Assembly (NCBI GenBank): GCA_036429605.1
Contig: JAVFKD010000016.1
Coordinates: 4,898,001-4,962,000 of the forward strand
DNA: 64,000 nt
Origin: Cladobotryum mycophilum
Lineage: Eukaryota > Ascomycota > Sordariomycetes > Hypocreales > Hypocreaceae
Reading direction: 5' to 3'
Shown piece after piece: positions 38,617 to 51,582 of the stretch. The translations under genes and the position numbers were made by a program. The notes under the pieces are model-generated. The model was given only the letters and a program-made list of their open reading frames with translations, was not told the origin of the DNA and did no database searches. Within the stretch, counting starts at the first letter, position 1. Each line of letters starts with the position of its first letter.

Positions 38617-40595
38617 AATAAAAAAATAAATTCTTCTTTTAATATTTAAAATATAAATTGCTTATAGTATATATATTGTTTATAATTATAGATATATAAT
38701 TAAACTATGTATTACAAAAACATAAACTATTTTGTTAAGTTTCTTTTTATATATTATATTTTTATAAGATATATATAATCTTATTATATATTTTACTATA
38801 CTAATAAGCAAATCTATAAAACTATAGGTATTTTTAATTTTTATATAAATTACTTATATTCTTAGTATTTTTAATAGCTTTTTTTAGACTATTACTATAA
38901 TATTTAAAAATTAGAATAACCTTTCTTTTTTATTTAGTTTTATTTATAAGTTCTATAAATTTCTATAGAATAAAAAAATAAGAATAGAATTATTAAATTT
39001 CTTTTAAAAGATAATAAATAAGATTTATTATTAAAAGAGTCTAGTTTAAAGCAAATCTTTTATATTTCTTTTTGGCTTACTGAAATGTTTTTTAATACAG
39101 AAACCTAATATTATTATTACTAGAATATTATTAGTAATAAAAAAAGTTAGGTAATATATTATTTTTTTTACTTAATTACTTTATGATTTGCTAATAATAA
39201 AATCTTAGAATACCTAAGCTATATATAACCAGGCTTATAAATCCTACTAATAAAGGTTAAATGCTTAAGTTTAATCATTTTTTTATAATACTATATATAT
39301 TCTTAATTTATTTATATAATTATTATTAATAACCTTTTAAGCCACTGTCTATTATAAAATAATATCAATCTTTTTTATATTTTTGCTTTTACTTTAATAA
39401 TATTAATTATATTTTCTAGTAAAATATAATAGTCTTTTTTAAGCAAGATATTATATAAGCTTTAATAGAAAATACCTATAATAAGAATAAAAAAAGGTAA
39501 AAAAGTAATAAATAAAAGCAATTTAGGCTTATATAAATAAGTTTTTAGTTATTTTGTTTTAATATTAAGGGAAATCGTAAGTATATTATTGTATTATATT
39601 AGGGTTTTGCTCCTATAAATAAGATTCTTATTTTATGCTTATATAAGGCTTTTTTTCTATTATAGTTTTTTTACTTATAATTTCTAATATTTTCTAATAG
39701 CTTATTATATATTTTTTATATATTTTTTATATATCTATTTATTATATTTTACTAGTCACCTTTTTTTATTTTATTAAATAAAATATTTTAAATTTACTTT
39801 TCTTTTAATTCTTAACTAATTTAATTTTCTATTTATTAAAATTATTTAACTTTAGTATTAGTAATTAGTTTTTTTTATTTAAAAGTTATTAAATCTATAG
39901 TTTTAATAAACTAATATAAAAAATATTATATAAACTACTATATTTTAAAAGTAAAGCTATTTTATATACTTAATTTTTAATTTAGTTAAGTATTTATAAT
40001 AGTCTTAAATAATAAAGTATTAATTTTTATTATTCTTTTTTAAATTTAAAATTTTATATAAATAATTTTATTAAATCGCCTACGTTAAAATATTATTTTT
40101 TATAATATAAATTATAATTTTTTATTTATCTTTTAACTATAATACTCTAATAATCCTATACTTTTTGTTTTAGTTAATATAATTTTTCTATATAAGCCTT
40201 TATATCTAAGATTTTTTATTAAAAAACATTATCTTTAATATTTAAATAAAATTCTAAAATATAATTTATTAATACTTTAAAAAAATATATCTATTATTAT
40301 ATTTCTAATAGTATTTATAGTATACTATACTTTTATTAATAATTATAATTATACTAATAGTATATTACCTATAAAACATTATAAATAATATTTAATAAAT
40401 TAATTTATTTTTTCTATTTATCTATTAATTTAAAAATAAAATATATTTAATAAACATTTTTGAATTTTTATATAAAAGTAAATTAATAACTAAAGTTTAT
40501 TTATAAATAAAATCCTTTATTAAATATAATTTCTTATAAAAATCCTAAAAACTATAATTTAACTTTAATATAAAATAATTTAATTAATTTACTTA
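38617..40595. other. AT-rich degraded region left of the chromovirus
   Basis: Two kilobases of strongly RIPed DNA. On the minus strand around 40000-40200 there is a weak resemblance to the C-terminal end of a retroelement integrase, but too many stops intervene for an assignment. No LTR or inverted end was found. Confidence 0.35.
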
Positions 40596-40748
40596 TGTGA
40601 CGACCCGACCTTGCACTTATATCATCTACAGAACTAGACCCACTTTTAATAACACCTGTGCAAGCTATTGATTAAAAACACAACCACGGTAAAACCGCGG
40701 ATAATACAGCTAATCATAATTAGCTCAAATAAAATTAACTTAAGTATA

Positions 40749-42604
40749 AGTCAGACCACCTAGGCCCCGACCACCCCCACTTTCCGGCCACCTAATTTAC
40801 GTCTAACCACCTTATAACCTATATTATTCCAATCGCATTTTCTTTACTAATTCTTATCGTATTAAATAGATAATTAGATTTTTAGAATCCTTATGTCTTA
40901 TTATACTAAAAATAATATTAAATATATTATATAAGCTGTTCTAGACGGCTTATCTTTACGCAAGGCTTGTCTTAAGTGAAGAGTCCCTAGGACAACTCTT
41001 TTAGACCGAATAAAAGGTTTAGCAACAAAGGCAGTTACTATAGAGCACCTTCAGAGGCTTTCCAAGGAACAAGAAATATACCTCTATGAGTGGGTTCTTA
41101 GCTAAGCCTCCCTAAAGCTACCACTAACACATAAAAGACTTAAGGAATTTATAATTTAGATCATTAAGGCTAATAATAACTAATAATTACTTAGAAAACG
41201 GTGGTTAACTGGTTTTTTAGCTAAAAACCCGGAAGTTAAGATTATTAGAGATAAGTAAATAAATTCTATTTATATTAACGGGGCTATAACTAAGATTATT
41301 AAGGATTTTTTTACTTGCTAAAGCTATTATTAATTAAAAGTATTCTTTTAGAAAATTCATATAATATAGATAAAACTGGGATCCTAGAAGGCTAAGGAAC
41401 TAATAGTCTGGTTTTTAATAGTTTATTAGTTCGTTAGATAATAAAAAAATAACCTGGAACACGTTATTAGACTATAATTATTAAGTATATCTTAGTAATA
41501 GGTCAGGCTTTTAATCTATTAATTATTTTTAAGGGCCAGACCGTTTAATAATAATAATTCCTTAATAAAATAAGTTTTCTAGTAAATTAGTAATTTATTA
41601 TAAATTCTAAGGGCTAGACAAATAATAAAATAGCCGTAGCTTAATTACAAGAGGTTTTTATCCCCTAGACAAGGAATAGATCAAGCCTAAGAGTTCTTCT
41701 GGTTATTAATAGCCACGGGAATTATATAACCAATGATTTTATATATAAATACTATAGAAATAATATATATATTTTATTTTTACCTTTATATATATCTTAT
41801 ATTCTTTAACCTTTTAATATCTTGATTTTTTTACCTGTTAAGATAGCCTATCGTAGAATTATAAAGAAATACCTAGATGCCTTTGATTCCTCGCCCGCAG
41901 GCAAAATAATATTCCTATATTATTATTATACAGCTCGTCTAGCAGCCTTAATATTAAAAAACATCAAAAACGGGTTCTTTGGCTCTAGGTTATGGCCAGT
42001 TAACCCAGCTAAACCTCTATTAAGCCGTCTTTTTCTTAAGAACCAAAGGGGCCAAACCCAAGTTCTAGAAACGCTGAAATTGGTGCCGTTAGAAGCCTAA
42101 GAGAACAAGGAACCTAAGACAATTGTTTTTATTACCCTAACAAGGTCCCAGTAGCTTCGTGGCCTTATGGATCTATTCCACTTAGACGACCCTGCGATCC
42201 GGCTACTATTCAGGAAGATTAGCAAAGGTCTAGACTAACAAAACACCAAGCTAGCCGAAACTAATGCTAAAATCAATGAACTAGAGCATCTTATTTATGT
42301 TTACCGGCCCTGGAAGAGGCAAAAGGTTATAGAAGACTTAAATAGTCGATTTATTAGGATTAAGGATATTCTTATAATAAGAAAGTATTATAGAAAGCTA
42401 TTAGTACTAAACCGGGCTATAAAATTGATTTTTTTATATAGCTTATAAGACCTATATTATGAATTTTATCTAGAATAGAAAAAAATACTAAAAAAAATAG
42501 TTGTGATACTGTTGTATTTATATAATTCCGCTATGTTCCTTGTGATGTGTGGTGTTTTAAGGTGGCCGGAAAGTGGGGGTGGTCGGGACCTAGGTGGTCT
42601 GACT
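40749..42604 (+). mobile_element. Fot1-type DNA transposon H inside the LTR
   Basis: 1856 bp, flanked by TA (40747-40748, 42605-42606), with about 44-bp inverted ends beginning AGTCAGACCACCTAGG (one mismatch between ends). The end sequence differs from the ACGTAATCC pogo subfamilies and lacks their two 17-bp repeats, so this is a separate lineage. Excision restores the LTR. Confidence 0.95.
40893..42490 (+). pseudogene. Fot1-type transposase (element H), moderately RIPed
   Basis: The start ATG (40893) is intact. A psq-like helix-turn-helix (LSLRKACLK, RVPRTTLLDRIKG) is at residues 20-45 and a CENP-B-type helix-turn-helix at about 60-130. Catalytic block NIDKTGI is near 41364. An open segment from 41822 to 42100 holds the end of the DDE_1 domain (GFFGSRLWPVNP). 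A typical charged C-terminal tail (LFRKISKGLD..., coiled-coil-like) continues in the same frame to about 42490. Stops are few and of Gln/Trp type (for example TAA at 40932 and TGA near 40977). Inactive as it stands. Confidence 0.82.
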
Positions 42605-42999
42605 TATTCAATAGCTTGAATAAGATCGATTCGAGTATATACAATAGCTCGAATAGGATTAACTTGATCTATTACAATTACTAGATTATTAGTTTATTCC
42701 TATTAGAATAGAATCTTATATTCATTTAGACTATAATAAACCTAACTATTATATATATTAGCCTATATCTTTTTCTTATATATCTAATTAATTATTAATA
42801 TAATTATTCACTATTAGTACCTAATACCTAAACTATAATACTTTATTTTATTACTTAATATTGCCCTAATCCACTGCTAACATTAAACTACGATCTAGGT
42901 TATTTTTTCTTGTTAGGAAACGCCCGGAACGTTATACGTTAACGACTCTTGTTCAGCGGATTACTGCGACTCTAAGCAATATCAAGCATTATAGCTAAC

Positions 43000-43980
43000 G
43001 AAGAACAGTAAGTAGCCTAGGTATATACCCTGGTACAACTAATAACACTGTTCCAGGAAGTTAAGCAAGAGAATAAGATACTCCTGGAAATAAACAAAAA
43101 ACTCTAAGACAAGGTTGATAATAAGCTAGAAAAGGACATTAGGGAGATCCTTAGACCCAAAGACCCAGGACCATTCTTTGGAAAACTAGGGATAATGTTT
43201 TTTCGAGTTTTTATCATAGACTTATAGACTTAGTATAACTATTATCTACTATGCTTTAAGAGAAACTATACAAAAGTAATTTATACTTATACCTGTCTAG
43301 AGGGACCCGCTAAGGAATAGTTTGAACTGGTTATAAGAGACTATTATAATTATCTAAAAGACAAACAAGACGATCGAACTAAACAAATTATAGGAGACTT
43401 TAACGAATTCGTTAAAGACCTAAAAAAGGTTTTCGGAACCATTGACGAAGAAAGAGAAGTTAAGTAATTACTTTGAAACCTTTGCTAGAAGGGATTGGCC
43501 TTAGACTATGCCACTGTATTTAGGCAAGCTGTTTTAAAACTCGATTAGGACGATAAACTACTTATAGACTAGTTCTATTAAGGACTAAAGGAAGACGTTA
43601 AAGATAAACTCTTTAAAGAAGACCTATTAGATACTTTTGTGGAGTACATCGGGATGGCTATTAGAATTAACAACCGATAATACACCCGCCGTAAGCAGAA
43701 ATAAGAAGGTAAGATATACTAAAAACCAAAAAACAATTACATTGCTAAATCTAATGAGGGCAAATTAGATCAAATAGATCTCAATGTAACCTAGAGGAAG
43801 GGAAAAGGCAAATGCTATAATTACGGCAAACCAGGATACCACTCACGAGACTGCTGAAGCCTATGTAAGAACAGAGGCAAAGAATCCTGGAAACTAGCCC
43901 CTGAACCTAAAGAGAGAAGACAAGTCAATACCATTAGCAAACAAACTACGGACCACGCCTTAGTAAACTAGACCGTATGC
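43000..43980 (+). pseudogene. chromovirus gag (capsid, nucleocapsid)
   Basis: Readable plus-strand frame containing PKDPGPFFGKLG, a capsid-like helical region (...FNEFVKDLKKVFG...) and a CCHC knuckle at 43813-43854 (CYNYGKPGYHSRDC; the second Cys is Tyr by a G-to-A change). Gag forms the particle in which the element is reverse transcribed. Stops are fewer than in pol. The start codon was not fixed. Confidence 0.8.
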
Positions 43981-46900
43981 TTTAACGATAGATGCTTGAT
44001 TTACTAAAGCTTAAAAGATAGCATAAATTAGTACCTAAAGCCTCTTTGATAAGTTAATATGATTGGACGAAGGCAGAGCAAGAAGCGAAACGAATGGCAT
44101 ATGCCAAGAGGAACCCGATCATGGCTAGTGGACGAACTACCAGTGCGGATACAGCGCCTTACAGAAGCTATTACTAGTTAAAAAACCTCTGTTAATGACA
44201 TTGATAGTTTATTTACTTGAAAAAGGGAACCTACGGTAGAAGATATCCCTGAATACTAAGGTAGCCTATAGTACGATAAATCCCTATAAACTGATTGTAT
44301 GAATATACGCTATTAAGATTATATTAAACTTATATATAAGAAATATTAGGAAGTTAAGCTCATAGACTAACATTAATAAATGTTTAAACTAATAGTAATT
44401 ATACAAGAACACCCTGTTATAAAGATTATCCGGGAACTATTTAAATAAGGTTTTAACTTTTAAACTTATAAAAAGAACCTAAAAGACTAATGAAGGTAAT
44501 ATAAGCTATAAAGTATACTAAATGCTAAAAACAGTATAATAATTTATAAAATCTATAACCTAGAAGTAAAAAATAAGATTAGTTATTTATAAAAGGGTTA
44601 TAGGATAATTACTAAGTAAGGTTTTTTAATTCTATAAATGGAAGCTATTATGAATAGTTCTATCTAATAGTAGAACTATGAATTAAAGGATATTGTTTTA
44701 CTGTATTAGTAAATAATAAAGTAATAGGTAATTATATATCTTTTAAAGCTATAAATTGTTTATAATTATCTTAGAAAAAAACTAAGATATAAGTTATATT
44801 TATTTTATTATATTAAAAAAAGAATTTTCTTTTATAATAAAGAATAGATTAATATAAAAATTAATTATTTTCTTATTAAAATTTAAGGGTATAAAAAGCT
44901 TGTTTTTTATAATCTAATAGATCTTAATAAGTATAATATAATTTTAGAATACTTTTAGCTATAGGATAGTAATTTTTTTATTAATTAAAAGACTGGTTAA
45001 TTTTACTGGGATAAAAGGGAAGGCTTTAATTAAGAATAAATATAAAATATGAAATTTTATAAAAAATTTAATAATAAAATAGTAAACTTAAAAAGAAAAA
45101 CCTTTAAGTAAGATATAAAAAAGGAAAATATAAAATATTTTGTTTAATTAATTATTAAAAGGAATAAGACTTATATAAAAAAAGATTAAGAATAGAAAAC
45201 CTATAGGACTATTGTTTTTTTATAAAAAATATTTAAAAAGCTTAATAAGCTATTTGAGAAAAGACTGTTCTTAAACGAGAAAAAAAAACCCTTATTAAAT
45301 GATTTAAAAATATCCTCGATGAATATAAACGCTATAAGAAACTATTCTAAGAAACCCTTAATATAAGGTTACCTAAATATAGCTAATAGGATTATAAGAT
45401 TATCTTAAAAGATAAGACCAATTCTATGTTCTATAAGATCTATAACCTTAATAAGAAAAAGCTTATAGTATTTTAAGAATAGATTAATAAAATACTAGCC
45501 AAAAGCTTTATTAAACTATGTATATTAGAAATAGGATATTCTATGATATTTGTTTTAAAGAAGAATAGGAAACTATAGTTAATTGTGGACTATCAGTAAT
45601 TTAATAAAATTATACTTAAAGACTATATTCTATTATCTTTAATTATAGAATTATAAGACTATCTTTAAAGCAAAAAATAGTTTATTATATTTAACTTAAA
45701 AAAAGTATATAATCTTATTTATATAAAAAAAGAAAATAAATAGATAATAGTTTTTTATATTAAATTTAAACTGTTTAAATATTTTATTATATTTTTTAAA
45801 TTAATAAATACTTTTATAATATTTTAAAAAATAATTAATAATATACTTAAAGAATATTTTAATATTTTTATAATAGTTTATTTTAATAATATTTTAATCT
45901 TTTTAAATATTTTTAAAAAACATAAATAATATATATATTAAGTATTTGTTAAACTATAAAAAATAAAGCTTTTAGTTAAATTAAAAAAATATAAATTTTA
46001 TATCTAATAGATTATTTTTTTTAAATATATTATTATATTAAATAAGATATATATAGATTTTGCTAAAGTTAAAATAGTATAAAGTTAATCTAAGTTAAAT
46101 ACTATTAAAAAAGTATAAAGTTTTTTAGGTTTTATTAATTATTATTAATGTTTTATAAAAAACTATAATAAAATTATATATTTATTTTATAAATTAATTA
46201 AAAAAATTAAATATTTTAATAAACAAAAAAAATACTGTAAGCTTTTAAATAAATTAAAGCCTTAATCATAGAAAATCTAGTACTTATAATATTTAACTTA
46301 GAAAAAAATAAAGCTTAAGATAGATTCTTTTAATTTTAGATTAAAAGTTTAATTTAAATAATAAAATAAAAACAATAAACTATAACTAATTGTATTTTAT
46401 TTATAAGCTTTATATAGTACTAAACTAAATTACCTTATCTATAATAAAGAATTCCTAGTAATTATATTAGCCTTTAAAGAATAAAAATATTACCTTTTTA
46501 AAAGCAAACATAAAGTTAAGGTTTATATAGATTATAATAATGTCTTTTATTTTACTATAATCTAATAGCTTAATAAACATTAAATTAGATATACTAAATA
46601 TTTATTAGAATTTAACTATATTCTTATTTATTAGAAAGGATTAGAAAATAATAAAACTAATGTTTTAAGTAAATAAATAAACTATAATTAAAGTAAAATA
46701 ATTATAATAAAATAAGTCCTGGATGCTATTCTAAAAGAATATTATATACAGTATATACTAAATACTATATTCTAAATTCAAAATAATAATACTTAAATAT
46801 ATTATATTAAAGAATATTATAAAACTTGAAAAAAAGAAATTCTTTAAAAAACTTATCATAGATAATAAAAAACTATAATAGTATAAAAACTAAGTTTAGA

Positions 46901-47691
46901 TTCTCTTAGAACTTTAAGAGAACGTTATTAAAAAAATCTACTAATACCTCTTATATAGATATAAAGGAATATAAAAAATATTTAAACAAATTAAATAAAA
47001 CTTTAACTTTTATAAAATAAAATAATATATTTAAAAGACTGTTTTAATATATATTATGTATAGTTAAGTAAAAGCCTTAAAATATAAACTATATAGGTAA
47101 ATTTAATTGTTATTAGTATTTTAAAAACTATAAAAAGTAATTATATTAGATTTTATTATAAAACTATTTATATTAATTAAACCTATTATAAAAATTAAAT
47201 ATAATAATATTCTTATAATTATTAATAAACTTATAAAATAGATTTATTTTTTATTATATTAAGAATTTATAAATATAAAAGAATTTGTATATATGTTTTT
47301 ATATATAATTGCAAGTGTTTATCTTTTGCTTAAAGAAATTATTTTAGATTAAGGATTAGTTTTTATATTTAAGTTTTAGTAAAAATTAATAAAATAATTA
47401 AATACTAATTATAAACTTAATATAGCTTATTATTTGTAAATTGATAAATAAATTAAATAAATTAATTAGATTATTAAAGAATATTTATACTATTATATTA
47501 ATTTTAAATAAATTAATTAGGTAAAACTATTACTATTAGTATAGATTGCTTATAACACTAATATATTAGAATCTATAGGCTTAAGCCTTATATATACTAA
47601 CTTTAGTTATAACCTAAAGGTATATAAATTATTTAGAAACAGGATAATTATAGATAAGGCTATAATTAAAGTAAATAAAATAAAAAATCTA
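43981..47691 (+). pseudogene. chromovirus pol: protease, RT, RNase H, integrase N-part
   Basis: Successive remnants: a protease-like end (LQDSNFFIN near 44960, for the family's GYPWLxxxNP); RT with VDYQ-FNKI (about 45580, for VDYRxLNxIT) and the active site degraded to YFNN at 45879-45890 (for YLDD); an RNase H region about 46240-46690; and integrase with a CIVKQKP block near 47055 (zinc-binding end) followed by the catalytic core. Nearly every line has RIP stops. Interrupted at 47693 by element E; the C-terminal end lies after 51986. Confidence 0.82.
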
Positions 47692-48663
47692 TAACGTAAT
47701 CCACAAGCGAGCGGACCATATAAACAAGCGGACCACCCTCTATAACAATATTTACCTTTATATCTATATATTAAATTCCTCTATAATCTTTTATAATAAA
47801 ACCTTTAAATAAAAGTAAGGTATTGCTTACTATTTAAGCTTTTAAACAAGACCTGAATTTAAGTCTTAGAACTATAGCTAAGATCTATAACATTAGTTAT
47901 ACGATAATTCTTTAGCGTTGTATTAGTATATCTTTGTAATATAATATAATTATTAATTTAATAAATCTTATAAAATTAAAAGAAAAAGCTATAATTAAAT
48001 ATATAATTAATCTATCTGCGGGATTATTTTTACCTAGATTGCTTAGTATTAAAGAAATAGTTAATTATTTACTGTATATATATGATATACTATTAGTTGA
48101 TAAAAATTAGATATTAAATTTTATTAAACGCTAGCTAAAGCTTTATATACACTAGGCTTATAAATATAACTATTAAAGAATTAAATATAAAGATCTAAAG
48201 CTTATTAGTAATTAGTTTATTTTTATATAGAATATAAAGGCTAAATATAAAATCTTTAATAATAATTTCTATAACTTTAATAAGACTGGTTTTATAATAG
48301 GTATTATTTTTTTAGGTATAATTATTATGATTTTAGAAGGCTTTATAAAGGCTAAATTATCTTAGTCTAGTAACTAGGAGTAGGTAACTATGATCTAAGA
48401 TATTAATACAATAGATTAAGTAATACTATTATTTATTATTCTTATTATATAATACTATCTTAAGAATTAGTATTAAAAGTATAATCTTTTAGTAAATTAA
48501 TATATTATAATAATAAAAAATAACTAAACTATTAATAAGGTTGGCTTAGATTGGATTAAGTATTTTAATTGTTATATAGCTTCTTGTATAAAAGGGATCT
48601 ATTGAATGTTTATCCTTAATGGCCATAAGAGCTATTACTCAATGATATTTAAGCTCTATTATA

Positions 48664-49211
48664 GAGGGAGTGGCGCAGTGGTAATAGCGCTTGGTGACCT
48701 ATCTCAAAAGGTCGTGGGTTCGAATCCTGCCTCCCTTATACTAAGGATAAGTTTTGCTTTAGCTATGGCAAATTAGCTTATCCTTAGATTACCCGAAGCC
48801 TGATTATTAGAAAGGCAGTACTAGAAGCAGGATTAGTTCTTTTGCTTTTTTACTAATAGTAGAGCTTATATAAGGTAGGCTTTGCATAGAAAAACAATAT
48901 CCTATAGTACTCATAAGGATCCTTGCAAAAGGGCTATGCCTAAGAAAAGGCTATGCCTGGTAAGGAATTTAAAGGTTAAGGGAAAAACTAGTTATGTATG
49001 CCTTTAAGAGCTAGGGTAAAAGGGTATATATAAAGCATGGGAATAAGAGTAAGGAAACTATATATTTAAAAAAACACTATTACTTGTACTGCTAGCTTGA
49101 AGGCTGGCTAGCTAGCTGTTATATTAGTACTCTTAGAGTCTAGATAGTTAGGTAGCCGCTTTATAGGCCTCCGGCCTCCATAAGCGTAATAAATGAAAAA
49201 AAAAAAAAAAA
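48664..49211 (+). mobile_element. tRNA-derived SINE, 548 bp
   Basis: Flanked by the 13-bp duplication AAGCTCTATTATA (48651-48663, 49212-49224). The head folds like a tRNA: 7-bp acceptor stem (48664-48670 with 48731-48737), D stem GCGC, T arm GTGGG-TTCGAAT-CCTGC. It contains an A box TGGCGCAGTGG (48671-48681) and a B box GGTTCGAATCC (48717-48727) for RNA polymerase III. The anticodon arm is degenerate. The last about 115 bp match the 3' end of the LINE (AGCTTGAAGGCTGG, TAGCCGCTTTATAGGCCT, GCGTAATAAATGAAAA), including the AGGCC/GGCCT hairpin, then poly-A. Almost no RIP: a recent insertion. Confidence 0.93.
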
Positions 49212-49722
49212 AAGCTCTATTATAAGGAATATAAGATTATTATAGTCTATATACCTCCTTATTCCTTATATTTACTTTAACTATTAGATATTAGTTATTT
49301 TAGGCTATTAAAGTAAGTATATAATCAGTAAATTAAGAAGCTAATGCATATATATATTATATATTAGCAAGCTTGACTTCCTCTATGTCTTTCGTATAGC
49401 GTTCTTTACTATAATCAATGAGAAGAATATTAAAGGAGGCTTTTTAGGATCTAGTCTATTACTATTTAATCCATAGAGTATTCTTTTAAAGCTTTATATA
49501 GAATTATAAACATCAATACTTCTAGAAACACTAATTAAGCCTATATAACCTTAGGTCTTAAAAACACTAAAAAACACATATAAGGCTAATTTATAATTAG
49601 AGTATATAAAGAATTATATTACTATTTACTAAAATAATTCTTTAATTATAATATTAAATATAATTAACTAATTTATAAAAAAAGTAATAGTAATAATATA
49701 TTAAGTAATGCTTTTATATATA

Positions 49723-51582
49723 ACGTACTTTATCAGCGAGTGGCGCATATCAGCGAGTGGTGCACTTTCCGCCTACAGCGCATATAACTTACCTTCTCAT
49801 TAAATTCCTCCACAATTAACTATAGAATCCCTTCTAAATGAAGCCAGGATAATTATAGCCTTTTAAGCTCTTGAAAATAGCGAATCCCTTAGTATTCGAG
49901 CCGCAGCCAAGATCTATAATGTGCCAGCTAGTACAATCCGCCATCGTCGCGACGGTCATACAGCTAGACGAAATACTAGACCTAATTTAACAAATCTAAC
50001 CAAATCAGAAAAAAGACTATTATTTAATATATAATTAAGCTCTTAACGCGATTATTTCCACCTAGATTATATGGTATTAAAGAAATAGTTAACTAACTAC
50101 TATACGTACGTGATGCACCACTAGTTAAAAAGCTATAGACTTATAGATTCATTAAACACTAACCAGAGCTACATATATATTATTCTCGTAAATATAATTA
50201 TTAAAGGGTTAAATATAAAGATCTAAAACTAATAAGTAATTGGTTTGCTTTTATATAAAACATTAAGGCTAAGTATAATATCCTAGATAAAAATAGCTAT
50301 AACTTTAATAAAACTAGCTTTATAATAGGCCTGATCTTTGCAGGCATAGTAGTTATAATATTAGATAACTATACAAAGGCTAAATTATCTTAGCCTAGTA
50401 ATCGAGAATAGGTAACTATAATCTAAGGCATTAATGTATACGGTTAGGCTATTCTATTATTTATTATCCTAGCCGCCTAATATCACCTATCTCATTAGTA
50501 TTAAAAATATAATCTTCTAGTAAATTAGATTATTATAATAATAGATAATAGTTAGACTATTAATAAGGTTAGCCTAGATTAGGTTAAGTATTTTAATTAT
50601 TATATAGTATCTTATACAAAAGGTATATATCAGCTACTTATTTTTAATAGTTATAAGAACTATTACTCTACGAAATTTAAGCTCTACTACTAATAATATA
50701 AGATTATTACAATCTATATACCTGCTTATTCCTCTTATATCCTTTAACCACTTAATATTAATTACTTTAAATTACTTAAGCAAATATACGGCCAGTAAAT
50801 TAAAACCCTAATATATATATATATTATATACATTAATAAGCTTAAATTCCTTTATACCTTTTATATAGCTTTTTTTCTTTAATAATAGAGAAAAATATAT
50901 AAAAAGGCTTTACAGGAACTAGCCTTATATTATTTAATTCGCAGAGAGTTCTCTTAAAGCTTTATATCTAGCTACAAACACTAATACCTCTAGTAATCTT
51001 ACCTAAGATTAAATAGCCTTAGGTCTCGAAGATACTATAGATTATATATAAGACTAGCTTATAATTAGAGTATATAAAATCTCGTATCTCTGCTCATCAA
51101 AATAACTCTCCTATATCAATGCTAGCTACTATAGATCAGTTTACGAAGAGAATAATGGCTATAATACATCAGATAGTTCTTCTATATAAAAAAGTCTTAT
51201 CACTTCGTATAATAAATAAAGCATTAAATAAGCACCAAAGAGCAAAAAAAACACGTGTACGGCTTAGAGGCTCTTTTACTATTCAAGATGCGCAAGATCT
51301 AATAGATTAGAAGGATCTAGATGAGTAAATAAAAAAGGAAAAGCGTTAAAGTAATAGTCGACGAGGGTTAGGCTAGACGAATACTCTGCGCTATAGCAAT
51401 TATAGTAAACCTAGGCATAATATATGAACTTATAAGAAAGCCATAGAAATATCTAACTTATTAGATTCTAGTAGTATTTTAGTTACTATTTAATATTTTG
51501 TGGTATAATTGAGCAGTTTATACAGGTTGTAGGTAAAAGGTGCGCTACTCGCTGATATGCGCCACTCGCTGATAAAGTATGT
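49723..51582 (+). mobile_element. pogo transposon F (divergent subfamily) inside E
   Basis: 1860 bp flanked by TA (49721-49722, 51583-51584). Tips ACGTACTTT, then ATCAGCGAGTGGCGCAT and ATCAGCGAGTGGTGCAC, inverted at the right end. The 17-bp repeat has a different sequence from A-E but the same 9+17+17 spacing. Removing F restores the E sequence as in copy D. Confidence 0.95.
49822..51492 (+). pseudogene. pogo-family transposase (element F), RIP-inactivated
   Basis: Position 49822 is ATA for the start. The N-terminal psq helix-turn-helix reads well (...SLSIRAAAKIYNVPAS, about 49890-49932), as do parts of the DDE_1 core. A 63-residue open segment (51119-51310) covers the C-terminal basic region (HQRAKKTRVRLRGSFTIQ) and keeps eight A's in the lysine run (from 51244). 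The Cys/His tail follows at about 51380-51430. The last stop at 51490-51492 is tentative. Confidence 0.82.

Larger units (their letters stand above)
40596..42936 (+). repeat. chromovirus 5' LTR, split by element H
   Basis: Parts 40596-40748 and 42607-42936 add up to 483 bp and align to the 3' LTR throughout. It is less RIPed than the 3' LTR at its start (GACGACCCGACC against AATAACCTAACC). Confidence 0.9.

Noticed and set aside
48664..48738. A functional tRNA gene
   Set aside because: The A and B boxes and three stems are good, but the anticodon arm does not pair properly and the tRNA-like part continues directly into a 548-bp unit with target duplications and poly-A, so it is a SINE head.
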